DNA from: Oryzisolibacter propanilivorax
GTDB lineage: Bacteria > Pseudomonadota > Gammaproteobacteria > Burkholderiales > Burkholderiaceae_C
Assembly: GCF_900103645.1 (NCBI RefSeq)
Contig: NZ_FNHP01000002.1
Span: 310,001-374,000 of the forward strand
Direction: 5' to 3'
DNA: 64,000 nt
The position numbers and the translations under genes are program-made. The notes beneath the pieces were generated by a model. That model worked only from the letters and a program-made list of their open reading frames with translations. It was not told the DNA's origin and did not search any database. Below, piece by piece: positions 8,512 to 17,277 of the stretch. The stretch's first letter is position 1, and each line of letters begins with the position of its first letter.

Positions 8512-9329
8512 GCGGCACACCGCGCACGCTCGACCTCTGGCTGGACGGCATCGGCCTGATCGCCCCCGGCATGCCCGACTGGCCCGCCGCCGCCGCGGTG
8601 CTGGCCGGCCGGGCCGACTGGGTGCCGGCGCCTTCGGTGCTGCCCGCGCCTGCGCTGCTGCCGCCGGCCGAGCGCCGGCGCGCCAGCCGCGTGATCCGCC
8701 TGGCGCTGGCGCTGGGCGAACAGGCCGCCACGCACGCCGGCGCCGACGTGGCGCAGCTGGCCACGGTGTTCACCGCCTCCGGCGCCGACGGGCACAACTG
8801 CCATGCGCTGTGCGAGCAGCTGGCAGGCGACGACCGGCAGGTCTCGCCGACGCGCTTTCACAACTCGGTGCACAACGCCGCCGCCGGCTACTGGGGCATC
8901 GCCGCGCGCAGCATGCAGCCGTGCCAGGTGCTGTGCGCGCACGACGGCAGCTTCGGCGCCGGGCTGCTGGATGCCACCGCGCAGGTGGCGGCGGACGGCG
9001 TGCGCGTGCTGCTGATCGCCTACGACAGCGAATACCCCGAGCCGCTGCACGCCAAGCGGCCGTTTCCCGATGCCGCCGGCATGGCCTGGCTGCTGTCGCC
9101 TGCGCGCAGCGCCGCGTCGCTGGCACAGCTGCAGCTGCTGCACGGCGCGGCGCAGGCCGCGCCCACGGCGCTGGCCGATGCGCGACTGGACACTTTGCGC
9201 ACGCAGTACCCGGCGCTGCGCGGCCTGCCCGCGCTGCAGCGGCTGGCGCGCGGCGCTGCCGGCACGGTGGTGGTGGACTACCTGCCGGGCCAGGCCCTGG
9301 CGCTGCAGGTGCAGCCATGCCCGAGCTGA
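8508..9329 (+). CDS. Beta-ketoacyl synthase-like chain length factor
   Basis: A 273-aa degenerate ketosynthase-like protein. It keeps a thiolase-fold core (TVFTASGADGHNCHALCE, then TRFHNSVHNAAAGYWGIA) but has no TACSS nucleophile and is much shorter than a full ketosynthase. This is the pattern of the Ketoacyl-synt_2 family, of which ApeC is a member. It should form an inactive partner of the upstream ketosynthase and help set polyene length. The gene overlaps the ketosynthase by 4 bp and the following dehydratase by 13 bp, consistent with a fixed protein ratio. Confidence 0.82.
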   Translation: MSGTPRTLDLWLDGIGLIAPGMPDWPAAAAVLAGRADWVPAPSVLPAPALLPPAERRRASRVIRLALALGEQAATHAGADVAQLATVFTASGADGHNCHALCEQLAGDDRQVSPTRFHNSVHNAAAGYWGIAARSMQPCQVLCAHDGSFGAGLLDATAQVAADGVRVLLIAYDSEYPEPLHAKRPFPDAAGMAWLLSPARSAASLAQLQLLHGAAQAAPTALADARLDTLRTQYPALRGLPALQRLARGAAGTVVVDYLPGQALALQVQPCPS

Positions 9330-9760
9330 ACCACGCCTGGATCGCCGCGCACATTCCGCATCGGGGCGCGATGTGCCTGCTCGCATGCGTGCAACGCTGG
9401 GACGCGCAGGAAATTCTCTGCGCCGCGACCAGCCACCGCGCGACCGACAACCCGCTGCGCGCCGAAGGCCGCCTGGGCATTGCCGCCGGCATCGAGTACG
9501 CGGCGCAGGCCATGGCGGTGCACGGCGTGCTGCTGGCGGGCGGCGGCACGCCGCTGGGCGTGGGCTACCTGACCAGCGTGCGCGACGTGCAGCTGCATGC
9601 CACGCGCCTGGATGACCGCGCCGGCGCGCTGCAGGTGCGCGCCGAGCGCCTGTCGGGTGACGAGCGCCTGATCCTGTACCGCTTCGACGTGCGCGCCGAG
9701 GACGGCACGCCGCTGCTGGACGGCCGCGCCTCGGTGGTGCTGGACGCGGCGGCGCTGTGA
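9317..9760 (+). CDS. Second hotdog 3-hydroxyacyl-ACP dehydratase
   Basis: A 147-aa hotdog-fold protein. The N-terminal IPHRGAMCLL (H15) matches the catalytic histidine region of FabZ (PHR-P-hydrophobic), and IAAGIEYAAQAMA (E60) the helix bearing the catalytic acid. It corresponds to ApeP, which forms a heteromeric dehydratase with a smaller ApeI-like subunit; the partner is the product of 960-1259. The start ATG lies 13 bp inside the chain-length-factor gene. A 34-bp gap separates it from the ketoreductase. Confidence 0.8.
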   Translation: MPELNHAWIAAHIPHRGAMCLLACVQRWDAQEILCAATSHRATDNPLRAEGRLGIAAGIEYAAQAMAVHGVLLAGGGTPLGVGYLTSVRDVQLHATRLDDRAGALQVRAERLSGDERLILYRFDVRAEDGTPLLDGRASVVLDAAAL

Positions 9761-9794
9761 TGGCCTCCGGGTCCGTTTTCTCTTCTGCCTGGTC

Positions 9795-10553
9795 ATGAAC
9801 CCTGTTTCCGCTTCTCCCGCAACGCTTTCCAGCCCGCGCCGCGCGCTCGTCACGGGCGGCAGTGGCGGCATCGGCGCCGCCATCTGCGAACGCCTGGCCG
9901 CTTCCGGCCTGGACGTCGTGGTGCATGCCCACCAGGGGCTGGAGCGCGCGCAGGCGCTGGCCGCGCGGCTGCGTGCGACGGGCGGGCGCGCGTCGGCCGC
10001 GGCCTTCGACGTGACCGACCGCGCCGCCTGCGCCCAGGCGCTGGAGCAGCTGCAGCAGGACGGCCCCATCCAGGTGCTGGTGAACAACGCCGGCATCCAC
10101 GACGACGCGGTGTTTCCCGGCATGCGCGGCGAGCAGTGGGACCGGGTGCTGGACGTGTCGCTGAACGGTTTCTTCAACGTCACCCAGCCGCTGGCGCTGC
10201 CCATGCTGCGCACGCGCTGGGGGCGCATCATCAGCCTGTCGTCGGTGGCGGCGGTGATGGGCAACCGGGGGCAGGTGAACTACGCCGCCGCCAAGGGCGC
10301 ACTGCACGCGGCCAGCCGCGCGCTGTCGCTGGAGCTGGCCAGCCGCGGCGTCACCGTGAACGTGGTAGCGCCGGGCATCATCGACACCGGCATGGCGCAG
10401 GACCGCTTCAGTGCCGAGGCCATCGCACGAATGGTGCCGGCGCGCCGCGCCGGCCGGCCGGAGGAGGTGGCCGACCTGGTGAACTTCCTGGTTTCCGACC
10501 GGGCCGGCTACATCACTGGCCAGGTGCTGTCGATCAACGGCGGGATGGCCTGA
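9795..10553 (+). CDS. 3-oxoacyl-ACP reductase (FabG-type SDR)
   Basis: A 252-aa short-chain dehydrogenase with the NADPH-binding TGGSGGIG near the N-terminus, NNAG motif (VNNAGIH), catalytic Ser in SLSSVA, and YAAAK (Tyr-x3-Lys) with a downstream VAPGIIDTGM loop. It reduces the beta-keto group after each condensation, so that the dehydratases can form the polyene double bonds (ApeQ equivalent). It is the last gene of the plus-strand operon. The converging antiporter gene ends only 21 bp away, leaving no room for a conventional terminator, and I see no strong hairpin there. Confidence 0.88.
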   Translation: MNPVSASPATLSSPRRALVTGGSGGIGAAICERLAASGLDVVVHAHQGLERAQALAARLRATGGRASAAAFDVTDRAACAQALEQLQQDGPIQVLVNNAGIHDDAVFPGMRGEQWDRVLDVSLNGFFNVTQPLALPMLRTRWGRIISLSSVAAVMGNRGQVNYAAAKGALHAASRALSLELASRGVTVNVVAPGIIDTGMAQDRFSAEAIARMVPARRAGRPEEVADLVNFLVSDRAGYITGQVLSINGGMA

Positions 10554-10574
10554 AAGCCCGGCTGTCGCGGCGCC

Positions 10575-11813
10575 TCAGGCCGAGCGCGAGGCCTTAGCCG
10601 GACCTTCCAATGCGCTGTCCTGCGCCGGCGCGCGCCCCAGCAGCCGCGCCAGCCGCGGCTCGACCACGGGAATGGACAGCATGGTGCTGCCCACCGCCAT
10701 CAGCAGCAGCGCGGTGAAGGTGGCGTTGGTGATGATGGCCCGGTCCAGCAGCACGTTGGCGAAGATGATCATGATCAGCGCCTTGGTCTGCAGCAGCCAG
10801 CCGATCACGCCGGCCTCGCCCGGCCGCCAGCCCAGCAGGCGCCCGGCCAGGTGCACGCCCGCCAGCTTGCCCGCCACCGACACGGCCAGCAGCAGCGCGG
10901 CGGCCGCCACCACCTCCCAGCCGCCGGTGTCCCAGTTGGTGCGCAGGCCGGTGGACAGGAAGAACACCGGCATCAGCACCAGCAGCACGTGCCCGCGCAG
11001 CAGGTCCATGCGCGCCTGGTCGAACCATTCGGCATCCAGCACCGCGCCGGCCAGGAAGGCGCCCACCATGAAGTGCAGGCCCGCCCAGTCGGCGCCGAAC
11101 GAGCACGCCGCCAGCCACACCGGCAGCAGGTACCAGCGGTCGGTCTGGCCTACGCGCGCCATCAGCTGGCGAAAGCCCGCCGTGACCAGGCCGAAGGCCA
11201 GCAGAAAGCCGGCCTGGCGCCCGACCCGCTCCCAGTCCATGAGGATCAGCGCCAGCACCGCCCAGATGGCCAGGTCGTCCAGGCTGGCGTAGCGCAGGAT
11301 GCGCTGACCCAGCGGGTGGCGCGTGAGCGCCAGCTTGTCCATCAGCAGCAGCAGGATGGGCAGCGCCGTCACAGCGCAGGACATGCCCACGCCCAGGACG
11401 AACTGCCAGGGCTGCGTGGCCGCGCCCATCCAGCCGGGCGCCGCCACCAGCGCCAGCGCGGCGGCGCTGCCCAGCAGCAGCGGCACGCCCAGCGCCAGGC
11501 CGGCGGTGATGCCGCTCTCGCGCCGGTGGCGCCAGGCCTGGCGCAGGTCCAGCTCGATGCCGGCGATCATGACGAACAGCATCACGCCCCACCAGGCCAC
11601 GCCGTTCAGGGCCTGCATGACTTCGGGCGTGAGCACGAAGGCGTGCTGCTCGGGCAGCCACCGGCCCAGCAGGCCCGGGCCCAGCACGATGCCGGCCAGG
11701 ATCTGCACCACCACCAGCGGCGCCCAGCGGTCGGTGCGGCCCAGGCGCCAGACCAGCCAGGGCAGGGTGAAGATCACAGCCAGTGCGATCAGATAGCGCT
11801 CGACGACGCCCAT
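10575..11813 (-). CDS. CPA2-family cation:proton antiporter
   Basis: A 412-aa integral membrane protein of the Na+/H+ exchanger (PF00999) type with about 11-12 hydrophobic helices. Recognisable blocks are QILAGIVLGPGLLG in the second helix, the conserved acidic helix YASLDDLAIWAVLAL (tandem aspartates expected to bind the cation), and FLSTGLRTN near the middle of the second half. No C-terminal TrkA-N nucleotide-binding domain is present, unlike KefB. It lies 27 bp downstream of the glycosyltransferase on the same strand and may share its transcript. A direct role in pigment formation is not evident; it may simply border the cluster. Confidence 0.82.
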   Translation of the reverse strand: MGVVERYLIALAVIFTLPWLVWRLGRTDRWAPLVVVQILAGIVLGPGLLGRWLPEQHAFVLTPEVMQALNGVAWWGVMLFVMIAGIELDLRQAWRHRRESGITAGLALGVPLLLGSAAALALVAAPGWMGAATQPWQFVLGVGMSCAVTALPILLLLMDKLALTRHPLGQRILRYASLDDLAIWAVLALILMDWERVGRQAGFLLAFGLVTAGFRQLMARVGQTDRWYLLPVWLAACSFGADWAGLHFMVGAFLAGAVLDAEWFDQARMDLLRGHVLLVLMPVFFLSTGLRTNWDTGGWEVVAAAALLLAVSVAGKLAGVHLAGRLLGWRPGEAGVIGWLLQTKALIMIIFANVLLDRAIITNATFTALLLMAVGSTMLSIPVVEPRLARLLGRAPAQDSALEGPAKASRSA

Positions 11814-11840
11814 GCGGCGGCCCTCCTTGTAGCTGTTTGG

Positions 11841-12614
11841 TCAGTGCCGTCCGCGCACGCGGCGCGCGGCCAGCAGCGGCAGGCGCAGCACGAAACCCAG
11901 GAACAGGCGGGTGTGCATCCACGTCAGCAGCGTGTTGTCGCGCAGGTAGCGAAAGTGCGACACGCCGCCTTCGCTGGCGTCGAGGTAGCGCACCGGCGCG
12001 TCCAGGTTCAGCGGGCGCACGCCGGCCCAGCACAGGCGCACCACGGCCTCGGGGTCGAAGTCGAAGCGGCGCATGAAGCGCTGGCCCCGCATCACCTGCA
12101 TCAGCGGCGCGATCGGGTAGACGCGAAAGCCGTACAGCGAGTCGCCGATGCCGGCCCACAGCGTCTCCAGGTTGGCCCAGGCGTTGGACACCTTGCGCCC
12201 GTTCACGCGCAGCGCCGGCGCCTCGGGGCCGAACACCGGCCGGCCCAGCACCATGGCATCGGGCCGTGCCTGCGAGGCCTGCATGAACGCCGAGATGAGA
12301 CCGGCCGGGTGCTGGCCGTCCGAGTCCATGGTCAGCGCGTGCGTGAAGCCGGCGGCGCGGGCCTGGGCGATGCCCTCCAGCACGGCGGCGCCCTTGCCCC
12401 GGTTCACCGGCTGCACGATGACGCGCAGCCCCGGGTCCTGCGCCGCCATTTCCTGCAGCCAGGCAGGGCTGCCGTCGGTGCTGCCGTCCACCACCACCCA
12501 CACCGGGTTCCACTGCGCGCGCGCGGCGCGCACGGTGTCGATCACGGTGCGCCCCGGGTTGTAGCTGGGGATCAGCACCAGGTGGGTGGTGGAGGGCAGG
12601 GGCGACGTGTTCAT
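11841..12614 (-). CDS. Family 2 glycosyltransferase of the aryl polyene locus
   Basis: A 257-aa GT-A fold glycosyltransferase: VLIPSYNPGRT at the N-terminus, VVDGSTDGS (nucleotide-binding), MDSDGQHP (DxD metal motif) and a C-terminal membrane-associated helix (TRLFLGFVLRLPLLAARR). It resembles polyprenyl-phosphate or lipid-linked sugar transferases. Its start overlaps the acyltransferase stop by 4 bp (ATGA). Some aryl polyene clusters carry glycosyltransferase and acyltransferase functions together, where they build the membrane anchor. Here they are two separate, coupled genes. Donor and acceptor are unknown. Confidence 0.84.
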   Translation of the reverse strand: MNTSPLPSTTHLVLIPSYNPGRTVIDTVRAARAQWNPVWVVVDGSTDGSPAWLQEMAAQDPGLRVIVQPVNRGKGAAVLEGIAQARAAGFTHALTMDSDGQHPAGLISAFMQASQARPDAMVLGRPVFGPEAPALRVNGRKVSNAWANLETLWAGIGDSLYGFRVYPIAPLMQVMRGQRFMRRFDFDPEAVVRLCWAGVRPLNLDAPVRYLDASEGGVSHFRYLRDNTLLTWMHTRLFLGFVLRLPLLAARRVRGRH

Positions 12615-13408
12615 GCGAAGGAAGAGCCGGCCAGTCCGGCGCGCAGGTGCTGCTCCAGCGCTTCGGTGAAGGCGATATGGTCGGTGGGCGGCTCGAAGCG
12701 CCGCCCCAGCCGGGCGGTGCAGCGCAGCGGCAGCACCGGCGGGCACCACAGCGGCCAGTGCTTGCCCAGGTACGGGCTGGAGAACTCCAGCAGCACCGCC
12801 TGCACCGGCGCCTGCGCGCGCCGCGCCAGCAGCCCGGCGGTGCGCCCCAGCGGGTCGAGCGGGAACTGGCGCGTGCGCGAGCCCTCGGGAAACAGCACCA
12901 CCTGCGCGCCCTCGGCCAAGCTGCGGCAGCCGCTGGCGACCAGTGCGCGCGCGTCGTCGTTGCGCACGTAGCCGGCCATGCGCGCGGCGGCGCCGAACAG
13001 CAGGTTGTCCAGCAGGCTGGCCTTCATGATGCACACGGCATCGGGCAGGCGCGAGACCAGCAGCACCGCGTCCAGCAGCGAGGGATGGTTGGCCGCAACG
13101 ATCAGCCCGCGCTCGCCGCGCAGCGCATCCAGCGCCGACAGGTCGAACCGGCAGGCGCACAGCAGCGACAGCACGCCCAGGTAGAAGCGAAACGCCAGCG
13201 TGATGACGCGCCGCCCCAGCCACTGACCCTGCGCGCGCGGCAGCAGCGGGTGCAGGAGCGCGGCGAACGGCAGCCATGCCAGGCACAGCAGCGCCAGCGT
13301 GCCCAGGCCGATGCACATCGCCAGGCGCTCGTACAGCCGCCACAGGCCGTGCGCGGCCGAGCGCCGTACCCCAGGCGCGGCCTCAGGCGGGGGTGCGGGC
13401 GGCGTCAT
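12611..13408 (-). CDS. 1-acyl-sn-glycerol-3-phosphate acyltransferase-like (PlsC family) protein
   Basis: A 265-aa protein with an N-terminal hydrophobic helix pair (about residues 30-60), the acyltransferase motif I NHPSLLD (HX4D), and motif III FPEGSRTR. It probably transfers an acyl chain within the pigment's lipid anchor. The ATG at 13408 is preferred because it follows the end of the flavoprotein gene closely (they overlap by 26 bp) and gives the usual family length; an upstream extension would intrude much further into that gene. It is coupled to the glycosyltransferase by a 4-bp overlap. Confidence 0.83.
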   Translation of the reverse strand: MTPPAPPPEAAPGVRRSAAHGLWRLYERLAMCIGLGTLALLCLAWLPFAALLHPLLPRAQGQWLGRRVITLAFRFYLGVLSLLCACRFDLSALDALRGERGLIVAANHPSLLDAVLLVSRLPDAVCIMKASLLDNLLFGAAARMAGYVRNDDARALVASGCRSLAEGAQVVLFPEGSRTRQFPLDPLGRTAGLLARRAQAPVQAVLLEFSSPYLGKHWPLWCPPVLPLRCTARLGRRFEPPTDHIAFTEALEQHLRAGLAGSSFA

Positions 13409-14729
13409 CGACGGGACGGATGTTCCAGCGGCGCTTTTGCCGCGCCGCCCAGGCGCGGCGCGGCTGCAGCACATTGGCCGTGTAGTACAGCGCCTTGAAC
13501 ATCCAGATCGAGCGCCAGATGGGCGTCTTGCCGAAGATGTCGCCGGCCAGCATCGACAGCAGCGCCTCCTGCATGCGGAACACGTTCTTCGGGTACATGA
13601 AGAAGTCGCGCATGATGGGATTGGTCATGCGGTAGATGAACCAGGAGAACTGGCGCGGCCCGTGGCGCATGACGCGGTCGAAGCGGCGCAGCGCGGCGGC
13701 GCTTTCGGCCGGGCGGCGCAGGCAGGCGTCCACGGTCTCGGCGCCGACCACGCCGCTGTTCATCGCCAGCCACACGCCCGAGGAGAACACCGGGTCGACG
13801 AAGGCGTAAGCGTCGCCCAGCATCAGGTAATTGCTGCCGTGGTTGCGGCTGGCCGAGTACGAGAAATTCCCCGTCGCCTCGACCTCGGTGATGCGCTGGG
13901 CCTGCGCCAGCCGCTCGGCCAGCGCCGGGCAGGCGGCGATGTTGTCCGCCAGGAACTGCTCCAGGCTGCGCCCGGCGCGGCTCTTCATGTGGTGCGGCCA
14001 GGTGACCATGCCGACGCTGGTGGTGTCCGCGCTCATCGGGATGAACCAGAACCAGCCGTGCTCGAACCAGAAGATGGAAATGTTGCCCTCGGCCAGGCCC
14101 TCGTGGCGCCGCGCGTGCGAGAAATGCGCGTACACCGCCGCGCTGGTGTGCTGCGGGTTGCGCTCCTTGATGCGGAAACGGTTGGCGAGAAACGTGTCGC
14201 GCCCCGAGGCGTCGATGAGAAAGCGCGCGTGCCAGCGTTTGAGCGTGCCGTCGCCATGCTTGGCGTCCACCTGCACGCCGCCGTCCGGGGTGAACTCCAC
14301 GGCGGTGGCGCGGCTGCCCTGGTGCACCTCGGCGCCGCGGCGCGCGGCATTGGTGAGCAGCAGCTCGTCGAACTCGGCGCGCTTGACCTGATAGGCGTGC
14401 GGCATGGACTTGTCCCAGGCGTCGGCGAAGACGAAGGTCTGGGTGTGCTCGTGGTGCGGCGAGACGAACTCGGCACCGGGCTTGTGCATGCCGATGGCGC
14501 GCATCTCCTCGGCTAGCCCCAAACGCTCGAACAGCGGCAGGTTGGCCGGCAGCAGCGACTCGCCGATGTGAAAGCGCGGGTGCCGGTCCTTGTCCAGCAC
14601 CACCACGCGGTGGCCGCGCTCGGCCAGCAGCGTGGCCACGGTGGAGCCGGCCGGCCCGCCGCCGACGACGAGCACATCGCAATGCGCATCCTGAGGGGCA
14701 GTGGGCGCGCTGTCGGGGGCGGCGTTCAT
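13383..14729 (-). CDS. Halogenase-like FAD-dependent oxidoreductase
   Basis: A 448-aa flavoprotein of the tryptophan/phenol halogenase superfamily. It has the dinucleotide motif VVGGGPAGSTVATLLAERG, the HPRFHIGESLLP segment typical of phenolic and pyrrole halogenases, the halogenase-specific WxWxIP motif as GWFWFIPM, and a second FAD motif LMLGDAYAFVDPVFSSG. It could halogenate the aromatic head (xanthomonadins are brominated aryl polyenes) or act as a hydroxylase; sequence alone cannot separate these. The ATG at 14729 avoids an arginine-rich, signal-less extension. It heads the minus-strand operon that continues into the acyltransferase and glycosyltransferase. Confidence 0.83.
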   Translation of the reverse strand: MNAAPDSAPTAPQDAHCDVLVVGGGPAGSTVATLLAERGHRVVVLDKDRHPRFHIGESLLPANLPLFERLGLAEEMRAIGMHKPGAEFVSPHHEHTQTFVFADAWDKSMPHAYQVKRAEFDELLLTNAARRGAEVHQGSRATAVEFTPDGGVQVDAKHGDGTLKRWHARFLIDASGRDTFLANRFRIKERNPQHTSAAVYAHFSHARRHEGLAEGNISIFWFEHGWFWFIPMSADTTSVGMVTWPHHMKSRAGRSLEQFLADNIAACPALAERLAQAQRITEVEATGNFSYSASRNHGSNYLMLGDAYAFVDPVFSSGVWLAMNSGVVGAETVDACLRRPAESAAALRRFDRVMRHGPRQFSWFIYRMTNPIMRDFFMYPKNVFRMQEALLSMLAGDIFGKTPIWRSIWMFKALYYTANVLQPRRAWAARQKRRWNIRPVDDAARTPA

Positions 14730-14953
14730 GGGCGTTCCGGTCGTGGGCGAAAAAACAGGGAACGGATCATACGAGGCCGCGCTCTCCCAGCGGCCACGGC
14801 GCCGGCGCCGGCATCGGGCCGGGCGCTGCAGGCAGGGGTTGCACCGGCGGCCGCCGCCGTGCCTTTTTATGCATGAGAAGCGGCTCCAGCCCAATGAAAT
14901 CCACGGCATACAGCTCCTTTTTCAGGAGCGTCGTGCAGCCGCAGCGCGCCGCG

Positions 14954-16255
14954 TCAGTCCTGCGCCGCGCCCTGCAGCGCCTGCACCGCCTGCACCACCT
15001 CGCCGGCATCGCGCTGGATGGCCTGCATCGACCGCAGCGCTTGGCCCGCCAGCGCCACGCCTTCGGCCACGCTGGCCAGGCCATCGTGCAGCGTGGCCTG
15101 CACCGCCGCCACCTCGTCCTGGATGGCGCGCACCGACTGGCTGATGTCGCCGGTGGCGGCGCGGCTGTCGGCGGCCAGGCGGCGCACCTCGCCGGCCACC
15201 ACGGCAAAGCCCTTGCCGGCTTCGCCGGCGCGCGCGGCCTCGACGGCGGCGTTCAGCGCCAGCAGGTTGGTCTGGTCGGCCACGCGGCGGATGGTGTCCA
15301 GCACCGCGCCGATGGCCTGGGCCTGCCGGGCCAGCGCCTGGCCGCGCTGCGCGGCGTCTTCCACCGTCGCCGCCATGGCCTGGATGCGCTGCACCGCCGT
15401 GCCCACGGTGTGCGCGCTCTGCTCGGCCAGGCCCTGCGTGCCCACAGCGATGCCATAGGCCGTGTCCACGCCCTGCTGGCGCGCCTGCGACTGGCGCACG
15501 CGTTCGGTGATGTCGGTGGCCACCTTGACCACGCCGATCAGCTCGCCCTGCACGCCGTGCACCGGGTTGTAGGTCGCCTCCAGCCAGACGGTGCGACCGT
15601 GCCGGTCCACGCGCTCGACCTGGCCGCGAAAAAACTGCCCGGCGCGCAGCCGCTGCCAGAACTGCGCGTATTCGGCACCAGCCGCCAGCTGCGGCGGGCA
15701 GAACAGGCGGTGGTGCCGCCCCAACACCTCGGCCTCGGCGTAGCCCAGGGTCTGCAGGAAGTTCTCGTTGGCGCGCAGCACCTGGCCGTCCAGGTCGAAC
15801 TCGATCACCGCCATCGAACGCTCGATGGCCTGCAGCAGGCCAGTGGCCTGCAGGCGCGCATTCACCTGCTCGGTCACGTCCTGCGACAGCTCGACCAGCC
15901 GCGTCACCTGCCCGGCACGATCCAGCACCGGGCTGTAGGTGGCACGCAGCCACAGCAGCCGGCCGTCGGCATGCCGGCGCTGCACCTGGCCGGTAAAGGA
16001 TTCGCCGGCTTGCAGGCGCCGCATGACGTCCCGGTAAGCGGCGCTGTCGGTATAGCCGGGCGGACACACCACGGCGTGTGGCTGCCCACGCAGCGCCTGT
16101 GCCGGATGGCCGATCAGCTCGCTGAACCGGGCATTGGCATGCACGATGTGGCCTTGCAAGTCCAGCTGCAGCGCAGCGGTGGAGCGGTCGATGGCCCGCA
16201 GCATCGGCGCTGCACCACGCCGGTGGCGCAGTGCGCCGGCGAGAGAGGAAAACAT
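14954..16255 (-). CDS. Soluble PAS-PAS methyl-accepting chemotaxis transducer
   Basis: A 433-aa protein with two tandem PAS/PAC domains (about residues 20-140 and 145-265; each ends in a PAC-like block, SQDVTEQV and ATDITERV) and a C-terminal chemoreceptor signalling domain with the hairpin motif [19 protein letters not shown]. No transmembrane segment is visible, so it should be cytoplasmic, like Aer-type or BdlA-like sensors. It would signal to CheA/CheW in response to redox, oxygen or a small ligand. The ATG at 16255 gives a family-typical N-terminus but lacks a good ribosome binding site. Confidence 0.85.
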   Translation of the reverse strand: MFSSLAGALRHRRGAAPMLRAIDRSTAALQLDLQGHIVHANARFSELIGHPAQALRGQPHAVVCPPGYTDSAAYRDVMRRLQAGESFTGQVQRRHADGRLLWLRATYSPVLDRAGQVTRLVELSQDVTEQVNARLQATGLLQAIERSMAVIEFDLDGQVLRANENFLQTLGYAEAEVLGRHHRLFCPPQLAAGAEYAQFWQRLRAGQFFRGQVERVDRHGRTVWLEATYNPVHGVQGELIGVVKVATDITERVRQSQARQQGVDTAYGIAVGTQGLAEQSAHTVGTAVQRIQAMAATVEDAAQRGQALARQAQAIGAVLDTIRRVADQTNLLALNAAVEAARAGEAGKGFAVVAGEVRRLAADSRAATGDISQSVRAIQDEVAAVQATLHDGLASVAEGVALAGQALRSMQAIQRDAGEVVQAVQALQGAAQD

Positions 16256-16393
16256 GGGGGGAAGGGAAGAAGGGAAGGGGCAGGACGCTGGGGCGCCCCG
16301 ATGAGCGAGGGAACGCGCTGGGATCCCGTTTTGTTTACGGGTGTAACAAGTGTGGAGCGCTTGCACATGAAAGCCTGTAGGCCAAACACGTAT

Positions 16394-16421
16394 AAAACAC
16401 TGTCTGGATAATCAGTGTTTT
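16394..16421 (+). promoter_or_regulatory. Candidate LexA (SOS) operator
   Basis: A 28-bp inverted repeat with 9-bp perfect arms (AAAACACTG and CAGTGTTTT) around a 10-bp centre. The inner part fits CTG-N10-CAG, the LexA half-site spacing used by gamma- and betaproteobacteria, with CTGT on one side and TCAG (one mismatch to ACAG) on the other. It overlaps a -10-like GATAAT and ends 22 bp before the ATG of the MmcB-like gene, which is followed by a DinG-type helicase. DinG is SOS-controlled in E. coli. LexA binding is an inference from pattern and context. Confidence 0.6.
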
Positions 16422-16443
16422 GCCTTGATCGCCATACGCCGCC

Positions 16444-17277
16444 ATGCCCCCGCCACCCCTCGCCCGCCACCACCGCAAGCGCCTGATGGACGTCTGGCGC
16501 TCGGCCGGCTGGCCGTGCCAGGACGGGGTGGAGATCGACCTGCTGGCCGCCGGCATGCTGGAGCGCCAGACCAGCCCCGAGGGCCACACCCTGCTGCGCG
16601 TGACCGACGCCGGCATCGCCTGGCTGGCCGACGAGCGCCGCGCCGGCCAGCGCCGCATCAGCCTGCACGACCGCATGGCGCTGGCGTTCGCGCGCCAGCA
16701 GCTGCTGCCGGCCGGGCGCGTGGTCTGGCGCGAGCTGTCGCTGCGCGCCGAGCTGCTGCCCGAGGGCGGCGGCGCGCTGGTGTCCGATGCCGCGCCCGAG
16801 GCGCCGGCCCCGCCGCCGGTGCTCGCCAGCCTGTGGGACGAGTCGGAGCCCACGCTGCCCCAGCGCCGCGCCGCGCGCGTGTGGCGCGTGGCCCGGCCGG
16901 ACCTGTTTTCCGTGCGCAACACCAGCGTACCGGGCTACCTGCACCCCCTGGTGCACGAGATCAAGGCCAGCCGCGCCGACCTGCTGTCCGACCTGCGCCA
17001 TGCCGCCAAGCGCCGCGCCTACCAGTGGCTGTGCGAAGGCTGCCACTACGTCTTCCCCGCCGGCATCGCCGAAGCCGACGAGCTGCCGCCCGAGTTCGGC
17101 GTGTGGATGATGCACGGCACTCCCGACGAGGACGGCATGGGCGCGCGCTTCGAGCTGGCGCGGCCGGCGCGCCACGCTCGCTGCACGTTGCCGTTCGACG
17201 TCTGGATGGCGCTGTGCAAGGCCACGCCGCTGGGCGCGGGCGGCGAGCCGGCGCAAGCGCGCCTGGGCCCGGCGTGA
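16444..17277 (+). CDS. MmcB-like putative DNA repair protein
   Basis: A 277-aa protein. The N-terminal 75 residues look like a small winged-helix-like region (RKRLMDVWRSAGWPCQDGVEIDLL). The C-terminal half has RPDLFSVRN, then VHEIKASRADLLSDLRH and GCHYVFPAGI. The E-I-K-x-S-R-A-D block followed by a Cys/Tyr-rich strand resembles the MmcB family of DNA repair proteins with a PD-(D/E)XK-like core. The gene overlaps the helicase by 4 bp and sits behind a candidate LexA box, which supports a repair role. Nuclease activity is not proven: the full catalytic set cannot be assigned with certainty. Confidence 0.62.
   Translation: MPPPPLARHHRKRLMDVWRSAGWPCQDGVEIDLLAAGMLERQTSPEGHTLLRVTDAGIAWLADERRAGQRRISLHDRMALAFARQQLLPAGRVVWRELSLRAELLPEGGGALVSDAAPEAPAPPPVLASLWDESEPTLPQRRAARVWRVARPDLFSVRNTSVPGYLHPLVHEIKASRADLLSDLRHAAKRRAYQWLCEGCHYVFPAGIAEADELPPEFGVWMMHGTPDEDGMGARFELARPARHARCTLPFDVWMALCKATPLGAGGEPAQARLGPA

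Noticed and set aside
10575-11813. KefB-type glutathione-gated potassium efflux
   Set aside because: The C-terminal TrkA-N regulatory domain is missing, so only a general CPA2 antiporter call is justified.
14913-14929. Hairpin GCTCCT-N5-AGGAGC after the chemotaxis gene as a terminator
   Set aside because: Short stem and no T-run on the minus strand where it would be needed.
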